From NCBI GenBank assembly GCA_020853455.1, contig JADYYV010000114.1, positions 1 through 5,301 of the forward strand: DNA of 5,301 nucleotides. The letters are read 5' to 3'. Under the pieces are notes generated by a model, which worked only from the letters and a program-made list of their open reading frames with translations, was not told the DNA's origin and did no database searches. This document shows, piece after piece, positions 1-5,281 of the stretch (position 1 is the first letter of the stretch; the number at the start of each line of letters is the position of its first letter). A program made the position numbers and the translations under genes. Source of the stretch: Alphaproteobacteria bacterium (GTDB lineage Bacteria; Pseudomonadota; Alphaproteobacteria; Micavibrionales; UBA2020).

Positions 1-816
1 CATGGCGCGGAAACGCGTCTCGCGAAGGGCGGCGAGCCAGACCTCAGCGATATCTATGCGCCCAATTACCAGCGGCGCATCAATAACCTGCTGACCGAAA
101 TGGTGCGCAAGGGCACGCCCGAGCAGGTGCAGCAGATGATCGACTTGGGCGCGCAGGTCAACCATATCGACCCGCATTCCAATCCCGGCTTCCCCGCGCT
201 GCATCACGCGGCCTGCTTGTGCGATGTCGAGAAAGTGAAAATCCTGCTGGCGAACGGCGCGGACCCGCTGCAAAAATCCTCGCGCGGCCATGATGTGACC
301 GACACGATGTGGCAGGCGCGGATCGAAAACCTTTACAGCGGCAAATGGCTGGAAATCCACGATCTGCTGCGCGAAGCCGGATATACGCATCTGTTCGACC
401 ATCACCCGCTGCAACTGGACGCGCACGACCTGCGGCAGAAAGTCGCCATTAGCGGCAAGGAAGACCCGACGCTGATGCAATACCTTGTCGATAACAAGCA
501 GGCCGACAGGGTGCTGGAGATACTGTCACGCGACGCATCCGCGCCGCTGACCGCGCAGGAACTGACGCAGCGCCAGACCGCGCCCGGCATGATGCGCAGC
601 ACGCTGCTGGAATCTTTCGGGCGCGAAGGAAAACTCAGCCGTATTTTCACCGCCGCCGTCTGGCAGGGCAGGGTCGATGAAATGCTGTCGCTGCGCGGCG
701 CGGTCGAGAAAAACCCGATGTTCAGGCCGCAGGTGGATTTCGACGCGGCGTATCACGACGTGATGGCGCAACGCCTGAAAATATTGCGCGCCAAGGCGCC
801 GAAACTGAAATTGTAA
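1..816 (+). CDS. Ankyrin-repeat protein with shared C-terminal module (5' end outside window)
   Basis: The frame is open from the first base and ends at TAA 814-816, giving 271 visible residues. The first in-frame ATG (position 100) sits inside the first helix of an ankyrin repeat, and no ATG, GTG or TTG precedes it in frame, so the real start lies before the window. Three ankyrin units are visible, at about residues 28-56 (ending DLGAQVN), 61-90 (ALHHAA...LLANGADP) and a degenerate one at 93-133. Ankyrin repeats are protein-binding scaffolds; the partner is unknown. Residues 143-271 form a non-ankyrin region alignable with the C terminus of the next gene. It contains Trp221 in WQGRVDEM, then VDFDAA and a final APKLKL. 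No signal peptide or membrane segment is visible, so it is probably cytoplasmic. The next gene starts 16 bases downstream, probably in the same operon. The call is secure; the specific function is unknown. Confidence 0.9.
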   Translation, partial: HGAETRLAKGGEPDLSDIYAPNYQRRINNLLTEMVRKGTPEQVQQMIDLGAQVNHIDPHSNPGFPALHHAACLCDVEKVKILLANGADPLQKSSRGHDVTDTMWQARIENLYSGKWLEIHDLLREAGYTHLFDHHPLQLDAHDLRQKVAISGKEDPTLMQYLVDNKQADRVLEILSRDASAPLTAQELTQRQTAPGMMRSTLLESFGREGKLSRIFTAAVWQGRVDEMLSLRGAVEKNPMFRPQVDFDAAYHDVMAQRLKILRAKAPKLKL

Positions 817-832
817 AGGGAGATGCGATAAC

Positions 833-1537
833 ATGGCATCCGCAAAACAGATTGATAAAGCAGTCGCCGACCGCGACATCGCGGCGCTGGGCAAATACAT
901 CGACGCGGGCGCGGATGTGAACCGCCGCGACGCGGATGGAAACACCTTGCTGCATCACGCCGCGCGTTTCGGCGCGCTGGAACTGGTGGAAAATCTTGTT
1001 GCGAAAGGCGCGAAAACCTTCACGCACAACAACGACGGCGAAAGCCCGTGGGATACCGCCGTGATCTGGGGGCAGGATGCGGTGGCGGCGCGGCTGCAGG
1101 ATGCCCTGCGCGCGGAAATGAAGGCGGCGGCTGATATTGAAAAAATTTCTTACACCGCGCTGCAGCAGATCCGCGATGCGTCGGCCAAAAACGGCGCAAG
1201 CGAATTCCACGCGCTGGCATCCAGGGGCCTGTTCGCGCAAGTGATCGCGCTTGCCGAAAAAGACGGCGGCTTCTGCGCCGCCGACCTGCTGGAAAAAGGC
1301 CGCGACGGCACGACCGTCATCCTGAAACTAGCGCAGCAGGGCAGCCTTGGCAGCCTGCTGAAGCCTGCGCTGTGGAGCGCGCGGCCGAATGATTTTCAGA
1401 ATGTATGGCTGAACGTGCCGAAAAATTACCGCGACGGCCATGATTACGACGGCTTTGTCAGCGGTTTGCGTCAGGCAAAATTGCAGTCTTATGCGAAACC
1501 GAAACTGCCGGGCCTGGGGCGCGGTCCGAAACTGTAA
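833..1537 (+). CDS. Ankyrin-repeat protein, paralogue of the preceding gene
   Basis: This is a complete 234-residue gene. The ATG at 833 is preceded by a good Shine-Dalgarno sequence (AGGGAG at 817-822, 10-base gap), 16 bases after the previous stop, so co-transcription is likely. Residues 5-33 are a first ankyrin unit ending DAGADVN. Residues 36-67 are a second with the classic GNTLLHHAA start. Residues 69-92 are a third, degenerate one (GESPWDTA). An alanine-rich helix follows. Residues 109-234 form a region collinear with the end of the upstream protein: a helical stretch, the segment LGSLLKPALW, Trp181 in WSARPNDF, HDYDGF and a terminal GPKL. An almost identical PKL also occurs ten residues earlier. 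There is no signal peptide, so it is presumably cytoplasmic. The ankyrin units suggest protein binding; the C-terminal region is not a domain I can name. The gene looks intact. Confidence 0.93.
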   Translation: MASAKQIDKAVADRDIAALGKYIDAGADVNRRDADGNTLLHHAARFGALELVENLVAKGAKTFTHNNDGESPWDTAVIWGQDAVAARLQDALRAEMKAAADIEKISYTALQQIRDASAKNGASEFHALASRGLFAQVIALAEKDGGFCAADLLEKGRDGTTVILKLAQQGSLGSLLKPALWSARPNDFQNVWLNVPKNYRDGHDYDGFVSGLRQAKLQSYAKPKLPGLGRGPKL

Positions 1538-1565
1538 TACGCAACTTTCTGCCCCGTTCAAGATA

Positions 1566-1594
1566 TTGCCAAGGGTGCTGCCGCTTCCTACGAT
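1566..1594 (+). promoter_or_regulatory. Candidate sigma-70-type promoter before the third ankyrin gene
   Basis: TTGCCA (1566-1571, five of six matches to TTGACA) and TACGAT (1589-1594, four of six matches to TATAAT) are separated by exactly 17 bases. Transcription would begin near 1601, just before the Shine-Dalgarno sequence at 1606. The site lies in the 82-base gap after the second ankyrin gene, by far the largest gap in the ankyrin cluster, so an internal promoter makes sense here. The match was found by eye, and such matches arise by chance. Confidence 0.4.
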
Positions 1595-1605
1595 AGATGC
1601 AGATC

Positions 1606-1609
1606 GGAG
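1606..1609 (+). promoter_or_regulatory. Ribosome binding site that sets the start at 1620
   Basis: GGAG lies 10 bases before ATG 1620. The frame is open for 60 further codons upstream to an ATG at 1440. That extension overlaps the previous gene, has no comparable ribosome site and looks nothing like an ankyrin protein. From 1620 the protein begins directly with an ankyrin helix. Confidence 0.7.
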
Positions 1610-1619
1610 TAAGCAGAAC

Positions 1620-2381
1620 ATGACGCTCACGAAATCGCAGAAACTACTTTTCAATGCCGTCCGCACCGGCAGCCTCGCGCAGGTCAAGGCGCAGCTCAAG
1701 AAAACAGGCAATATCGATTTCGAGGGCGATTACGGCCGCACCCCGCTGGAGGAAGCGATTTTCCACGGCAAGGTCTCGATCGTGAAGGCGCTGGTCGAAA
1801 GCGGCGCCGATGTGAACCGCGTCAACGACAACGGGCAGACCCCGCTCGACTACGCGAAATTCCACAAGGAAACCAAAATCGCCACCTACCTGAAATCCGA
1901 AGGCGCGGAAAAGGCCGACGATATCGCATCGCGCCAGCGTTACAGCCGCTACGCCGAATACGACGATGACGATAATTACTTCTTCAATTCCTACGGCGAT
2001 GACGACGATGATTTCACGTCGAACGCCCGCGCGCCAAAACGCAGCGCCGCCAAAAAATCAAAACCGAAAACCGCCACCGCCAAAAAATTCACGACAGCGG
2101 CGGAGGGCGGTGTCGAACTGCCCACCGAACCCGTAAAACCCAAATTCACCGAAGAATCGCTGAAGGATATCTTCAACGCGAAAAACTGGGTCGGCAAAAC
2201 GGACGACATGGAAAAGCTGTGGACCGATGTGCCGGAAAAACTGCAAAAGAAATTCGATTTCGACGCCGCCTTCGCCGAAGCCAAGCGCGAAACCCTGAAA
2301 CAAAACGCGCCCCACGCACCCACCCTGAAAAAATCCCCACCCGTACCCCCTGCACCGCCGTCACAGCCGCCGCAGGGTTAG
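1620..2381 (+). CDS. Ankyrin-repeat protein with acidic/basic low-complexity linker and proline-rich tail
   Basis: This is a complete 253-residue gene. Ankyrin units lie at residues 5-36, 38-69 (YGRTPLEEA...ALVESGADVN) and 71-95 (NGQTPLDYA). The repeats are followed by an unusual linker. Residues 108-132 alternate Tyr/Phe with two runs of Asp (four at 115-118, five at 127-131). Residues 137-156 are rich in Lys, Arg and Ala. Residues 178-238 match the C-terminal module of the two upstream proteins: LKDIFNAKNW (Trp190), GKTDDMEKLW, VPEK, FDFDAAF and APTLKK. The last 15 residues are proline-rich (PPVPPAPP). No signal peptide is visible. The charged linker could be a flexible spacer or a charge-based binding surface; this is inference. 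It may be transcribed from its own promoter (1566-1594). The Sel1-repeat gene begins 14 bases after the TAG stop. Confidence 0.92.
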   Translation: MTLTKSQKLLFNAVRTGSLAQVKAQLKKTGNIDFEGDYGRTPLEEAIFHGKVSIVKALVESGADVNRVNDNGQTPLDYAKFHKETKIATYLKSEGAEKADDIASRQRYSRYAEYDDDDNYFFNSYGDDDDDFTSNARAPKRSAAKKSKPKTATAKKFTTAAEGGVELPTEPVKPKFTEESLKDIFNAKNWVGKTDDMEKLWTDVPEKLQKKFDFDAAFAEAKRETLKQNAPHAPTLKKSPPVPPAPPSQPPQG

Positions 2382-2395
2382 GGTAGCCGTATGGC

Positions 2396-3535
2396 ATGAA
2401 ATTATCGGGCATAATATTTTCACTAGTTCTGCTGGCGACGGCACCGACTACTGCTCAGACGTTGTCAGGAATGGAGGATGTTGTCGCTGCTGTTGATACA
2501 ATCAACAGCAAGAATACTGGTGAAGAGAACGCGAGGGTTGAGGGCTGTGATAAAGCATACAGGCGCTTAGATTTTCAGACCGCAATGATGCTTTGCCGTC
2601 CTTTAGCTGAAAAAGGCAACGCAGTAGCACAGGCACGACTTGGAGACATGTATTCTTCGCTGACGTCAGTTCCATACCCGACAAGGGACTATACTGAAGC
2701 TGCCAAATGGTATCGTAAGGCTGCCGAACTGGGATTGGCGTACGCACAAAAAAATCTCGGCTCATTTTATAAGAGCGGAATAGGTGTCGAGAAGAACTAC
2801 GAAAAAGCGTTTGAGTGGGGACTTCGAGCAGCCAATCAAGGCGTAGCGGCACATTGGTTTATTAGTGATTTGTATAAAGATGGGATTGGGGTTAGACAAA
2901 ACTATGAGGAGAGTTATTTTTGGCTTTTGATCGCGATCCAGATTGAACCGGGCGTTAACTCGCGTTCTTCATCTGACGTAGTCGGATATTTAACAGCAGA
3001 GCAAAGAGCTAGCGTAAAGAAACGTGTCGCTGAATGGAAAGCAGTTGCTCCCGATAATGCGTCCGAGGAAGTCATTGAAAATTGGCGGAAGGTTGTTGCG
3101 GATAGAACAAATGAAATTAAAGACCAAGCAAGACGTTTTAGCGCCAAAGCAGAAGAAGGATATCCAGCCTTCCAGATTAAGATGGGCGATTACTACGAAG
3201 TTGGAAATGGCGTGCCCCATGATTTATCAGAGGCTGCGAAATGGTATCGCAGGGCAGCAAATCAGGCCGATGTAGTTGGACAGTGGCGATTGGCTGAAAT
3301 GTATCAAACAGGCTCGGGCGTAGAGCAGAATTGGGAAGAAGCTTACTTTTGGTACTCGCTGGCCATCCGGTTGGATGGACGCTTAAAACATTCGGGAGCG
3401 AATAGCGAGATTGAAAAAGTAGCTACTCACCTGAGTTCTGAACAGAAAGCCGGCATTGATAAGCGCGTTGCAGGGTGGACGCATGGCGAACCTGAGTTCG
3501 TAATTAAACAGAGACAAGGATCCAAATTAAAGTAA
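2396..3535 (+). CDS. Secreted Sel1-like repeat (SLR) protein
   Basis: This gene encodes 379 residues. The N terminus is a typical Sec signal peptide: MKLSG, a hydrophobic core at about residues 6-16 (IIFSLVLLATA) and a likely signal peptidase I cleavage after TTA (20/21). The mature protein is therefore probably periplasmic or exported. Sel1-like repeats, which are TPR-related alpha-alpha units, are visible at 74-111 (with an insertion), 113-147, 149-182, 255-289 and 291-325. Signatures include EAAKWYRKAA, GIGVEKNYEKA and GSGVEQNWEEA. Each set ends in the same closing motif: YFW plus AI, then L(T/S)xEQ and KRVAxW, at 174-214 and 317-361. Cys51 and Cys66 could form a disulfide. SLR proteins usually scaffold protein interactions, and no catalytic residues are evident. 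The ribosome site is weak (AGGG about 12 bases upstream). An ATG at 2391 is in another frame and stops at once. G+C is clearly lower than in its neighbours, suggesting a different origin. Confidence 0.93.
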   Translation: MKLSGIIFSLVLLATAPTTAQTLSGMEDVVAAVDTINSKNTGEENARVEGCDKAYRRLDFQTAMMLCRPLAEKGNAVAQARLGDMYSSLTSVPYPTRDYTEAAKWYRKAAELGLAYAQKNLGSFYKSGIGVEKNYEKAFEWGLRAANQGVAAHWFISDLYKDGIGVRQNYEESYFWLLIAIQIEPGVNSRSSSDVVGYLTAEQRASVKKRVAEWKAVAPDNASEEVIENWRKVVADRTNEIKDQARRFSAKAEEGYPAFQIKMGDYYEVGNGVPHDLSEAAKWYRRAANQADVVGQWRLAEMYQTGSGVEQNWEEAYFWYSLAIRLDGRLKHSGANSEIEKVATHLSSEQKAGIDKRVAGWTHGEPEFVIKQRQGSKLK

Positions 3536-3582
3536 GCATCAAAGCGGGCGGAGCAAATTGATTTCTCAAACAAGTATTGTAT

Positions 3583-3689
3583 CCCACGAATAAACACGAA
3601 TGGACGCGAATAATATCTAAAGGAAGATTGCGGCGGTAATTATAGCCTGCGGCGTTTTTATTTCGTGTCCATTCGTGTTTATTCGTGGG
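3583..3689. repeat. Long imperfect palindrome made of 10-base units
   Basis: The left arm 3583-3610 and right arm 3662-3689 are inverted copies of 28 bases with a single mismatch (G3606 opposite T3666, which would be a G-U pair in RNA). The central segment is 51 bases. Each arm is itself periodic. The left arm reads as consecutive ten-base units of the form C(A/G)CGAAT plus three variable bases (about 3586-3595, 3596-3605 and 3606-3615). The centre holds a direct repeat of TGCGGCG (3629-3635 and 3648-3654). No transposase gene or clear target-site duplication is seen. It lies between two convergent genes, so it could help terminate transcription from both sides, but the loop is long and there is no closely following U-tract. 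A dispersed intergenic repeat or MITE-like element is the better reading. Confidence 0.85.
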
Positions 3690-3764
3690 GAATTTTAATT
3701 TTCTCCGACACCTTCATAAGCCGAAGCCGCCAAGCGTATGAGCACCGGTTGCGGGTTACGGGCG

Positions 3765-4343
3765 TTACGGCAGCGGGGGCGCAGGTGGCAGCGACCCGCC
3801 GGGCTGGCCCATGCGGAAGCGTTCCGGCAGTTCGAACATGCCGGGTTTTGCCTTGCGGGCGATCAGCTGGGCGATCACGTTGTCGTAGTCTTCGACGCGC
3901 GCGGCGGCCTTGTTGACCGTGCTGCGGAACGCGAAGCGGGATTGTTCCTTGCGGTTCAGCTCGTCTTCGAAAAACGAATGGCTCAGCAGCGCGTAATCCA
4001 TCGGCGTATGCCCGGCTTCGTCCTTGGCATGGGGGTTCGCGCCGTATTTCAGCAGGTATTGCACGATCTCGGTCGAACCCAGCAGGCAGGCGGCGTGCAG
4101 CGGCGTTGCGCCCACGCCATAGGGGATGCTGACCATCATGCTCGACAGCATGCCGCGCGACGTGGTGCGCGCATCCAGATCCGCGCCTTCGTCGATCATG
4201 TTGGCGACTTCATGCAGTTTTCCGCCTTCGACGGCCTTGAAAAACAGGTTCGTGCCGTGGCGGTTGATCGTGTTGATCTCGGCGCGGCGCTGCTCGGCCT
4301 TGTCGGCGGGTGACTTGCGGTTAAACGGCAATCTTGCGGACAT
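3765..4343 (-). CDS. Ankyrin-repeat protein with proline-rich tail, convergent with the Sel1 gene
   Basis: This gene encodes 192 residues from the ATG at 4343-4341. That start has a GGGAGA ribosome site about 10 bases upstream. The open frame runs back to an ATG at 4511, but the extra 56 residues would occupy the divergent promoter region and resemble no domain. Residues 30-59 form an ankyrin unit (TNLFFKAVEGGKLHEV...DEGADLDAR). An insertion rich in Met and Ser follows (60-77). Residues 78-110 form a canonical unit (GATPLHAACLLGS...LLKYGANPHAKD). Residues 111-165 form a third unit (GHTPMDYALLS) interrupted by a charged stretch. The end is proline-rich (SLPPAPPLP). It lacks the Trp-centred module of the plus-strand ankyrin proteins but has a similar tail to the third. 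Two TAA stops lie in frame three codons apart (3767-3765 and 3758-3756). It is probably cytoplasmic; the partner is unknown. Confidence 0.92.
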   Translation of the reverse strand: MSARLPFNRKSPADKAEQRRAEINTINRHGTNLFFKAVEGGKLHEVANMIDEGADLDARTTSRGMLSSMMVSIPYGVGATPLHAACLLGSTEIVQYLLKYGANPHAKDEAGHTPMDYALLSHSFFEDELNRKEQSRFAFRSTVNKAAARVEDYDNVIAQLIARKAKPGMFELPERFRMGQPGGSLPPAPPLP

Positions 4344-4353
4344 TCTTGCGAAA

Positions 4354-4359
4354 TCTCCC
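4354..4359 (-). promoter_or_regulatory. Ribosome binding site that sets the start at 4343
   Basis: On the minus strand GGGAGA lies about 10 bases before the ATG at 4343-4341. The alternative ATG at 4511 would make the coding region run through the intergenic space shared with the divergent gene. Confidence 0.65.
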
Positions 4360-4484
4360 GTAAATACGTGCTGAAAACTTGTTATGCCGCAGTTATCGCC
4401 CGACTTGGCCCAACATGCAAGACGCCATGGCGGGGGAGATACCAGATTCATGCGTATTATGGGAATAACAAGGGGGTGTTTTGC

Positions 4485-4514
4485 TTGACCCGCAGGGCCT
4501 GTTTTGGCCATGAT
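4485..4514 (+). promoter_or_regulatory. Candidate promoter of the YfgM-like gene
   Basis: TTGACC (4485-4490, five of six matches to TTGACA) and CATGAT (4509-4514, four of six matches to TATAAT) are 18 bases apart. Transcription would start near 4521, leaving a leader of about 30 bases. A short inverted repeat, GCCAT-G-ATGGC (4507-4517), overlaps the -10 region and could be an operator or chance. The assignment is by eye only. Confidence 0.45.
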
Positions 4515-4540
4515 GGCGCGGATATTAAGGTTTGTAATAT

Positions 4541-4545
4541 AAGGA
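4541..4545 (+). promoter_or_regulatory. Shine-Dalgarno sequence of the YfgM-like gene
   Basis: AAGGA ends 7 bases before ATG 4553, in an AT-rich leader. It favours 4553 over the next in-frame ATG at 4565. Confidence 0.75.
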
Positions 4546-4552
4546 CAAAAAC

Positions 4553-5281
4553 ATGTCGGACGTGATGCAGGAAGTGAACGACGAACTCCGCCAGCAAAGG
4601 CTGGAGGCGTTCTGGATCGAGAACCGCAACTGGATCATCGGCGGCGTTATCCTCGCAATCGTCACGACCGCGGGCCTGACATGGTGGCGCGGCTATACCT
4701 ACCAGCAGGATATGGCGCGCACGACCCAGCTGATGGCGGCGATCAAATCCGAAGACGCAAAATCGCTCACCGATTTCGCGGCGCAGTCCGGCAAGAACCA
4801 TGCGGCGCTGGCGAAACTGTCGGCGGCGGGCCTGCATGTGAAAAACGGCAACCCCGCGCGCGCGATCGAACTCTACGCCGATGTCGCGGGCAGCATGTCC
4901 GCCGATCGCGAACTGCGCGACCTTGCGAAAATCCTCAGCCTCAACCTGCGCCTTGGCACGGACGACCCGAAAAAACTGCACAAGGAACTGGCCGATATGT
5001 CGGGCGCGAAAGAACCCTACCGCTACACCGCGCTTGAAATGGACGCGCTGGTCTATGCGGGCGAAGGCAACATGAAGGACGCGGCCGCCAGGCTGGAGGC
5101 GATTTCGTCGAGCGCCGACGCGCCCGAAGATTCCCGCCTGCGCGCCACTACGCTGCATGAATTCTACGCGGCGTCGGCCAACGAATCCGTGCCGTTTAAA
5201 AAGGACGCTGCAGCGTCGGATAAAAAGGACGCGGCGGCGCAGGACAAAAAAGACGCGCCCGAGAAAGCAGCCAAGCCCTGA
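4553..5281 (+). CDS. YfgM/TPR_21-type membrane-anchored tetratricopeptide-like protein
   Basis: This gene encodes 242 residues. A short charged N terminus (including QQRLEAFWIENRNW) is followed by one membrane helix at about residues 27-45 (IIGGVILAIVTTAGLTWW). A soluble alpha-helical region of TPR-like hairpins then runs to about residue 209, including NGNPARAIELYADVA and AGEGNMKDAAARLEAI. This order matches the TPR_21 family. Its E. coli member YfgM is an inner-membrane protein with a periplasmic domain that associates with the SecYEG translocon and periplasmic chaperones. The family gene commonly lies just upstream of bamB and der, and here another reading frame starts within the stop codon (TGATG), consistent with translational coupling. 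The tail (216-239) is a threefold eight-residue repeat beginning KKDA, which makes the protein longer than YfgM of E. coli. The family assignment is confident; its role in this organism is inferred. Confidence 0.9.
   Translation: MSDVMQEVNDELRQQRLEAFWIENRNWIIGGVILAIVTTAGLTWWRGYTYQQDMARTTQLMAAIKSEDAKSLTDFAAQSGKNHAALAKLSAAGLHVKNGNPARAIELYADVAGSMSADRELRDLAKILSLNLRLGTDDPKKLHKELADMSGAKEPYRYTALEMDALVYAGEGNMKDAAARLEAISSSADAPEDSRLRATTLHEFYAASANESVPFKKDAAASDKKDAAAQDKKDAPEKAAKP
5198..5269 (+). repeat. Three tandem 24-base units encoding a KKDA octad tail
   Basis: Units 5198-5221, 5222-5245 and 5246-5269 each begin AAAAA(G/A)GAC and encode KKDAAASD, KKDAAAQD and KKDAPEKA. They lie in frame at the C terminus of the YfgM-like protein and probably form a flexible charged extension. 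Such tandem units can change copy number by slippage. Confidence 0.8.

Noticed and set aside
526..1240. Overlapping minus-strand open frames across the first two ankyrin genes
   Set aside because: They are antisense shadows of the ankyrin genes, without plausible ribosome sites or domain-like sequence.
1440..1619. Sixty-codon upstream extension of the third ankyrin gene to an ATG at 1440
   Set aside because: It overlaps the end of the second ankyrin gene in another frame, has no ankyrin-like sequence, and ATG 1620 has a well-placed GGAG.
3583..3615. Tandem ten-base units as a possible CRISPR array
   Set aside because: The units are contiguous, only ten bases long and have no unique spacers; there are no cas genes nearby.
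2372..3762. Similar short strings flanking the low-GC segment (GCAGGGTTAGGG at 2372-2383 and GCGGGTTACGGG at 3751-3762) as possible attachment-site repeats
   Set aside because: The match is short and imperfect, and the neighbouring CGTATG strings occur in opposite relative order. Chance similarity near stop codons is enough, and no integrase gene is present.
3738..4313. Long plus-strand open frame opposite the minus-strand ankyrin gene
   Set aside because: Its translation is low in recognisable structure, while the opposite strand encodes clear ankyrin repeats. It is a by-product of GC-rich codon use.
4392..4420. Possible minus-strand promoter for the inverted ankyrin gene (TTGCAT, 17 bases, GATAAC)
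   Set aside because: The -35 element matches the consensus at only three positions, so it is too weak to list.
4423..4432. Perfect ten-base palindrome CGCCATGGCG in the divergent intergenic region
   Set aside because: It is short, GC-rich and expected by chance at this composition, with no second copy to support an operator.
4344..4511. Upstream extension of the minus-strand ankyrin gene to an ATG at 4511
   Set aside because: The extra 56 residues resemble nothing, lie in the shared divergent promoter region, and the ATG at 4343 has a good ribosome site.
4457..5158. Long minus-strand open frame opposite the YfgM-like gene
   Set aside because: It is rich in Arg, His and Ala, as expected of antisense to GC-rich coding sequence. 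The plus strand has a clear membrane helix and family match.
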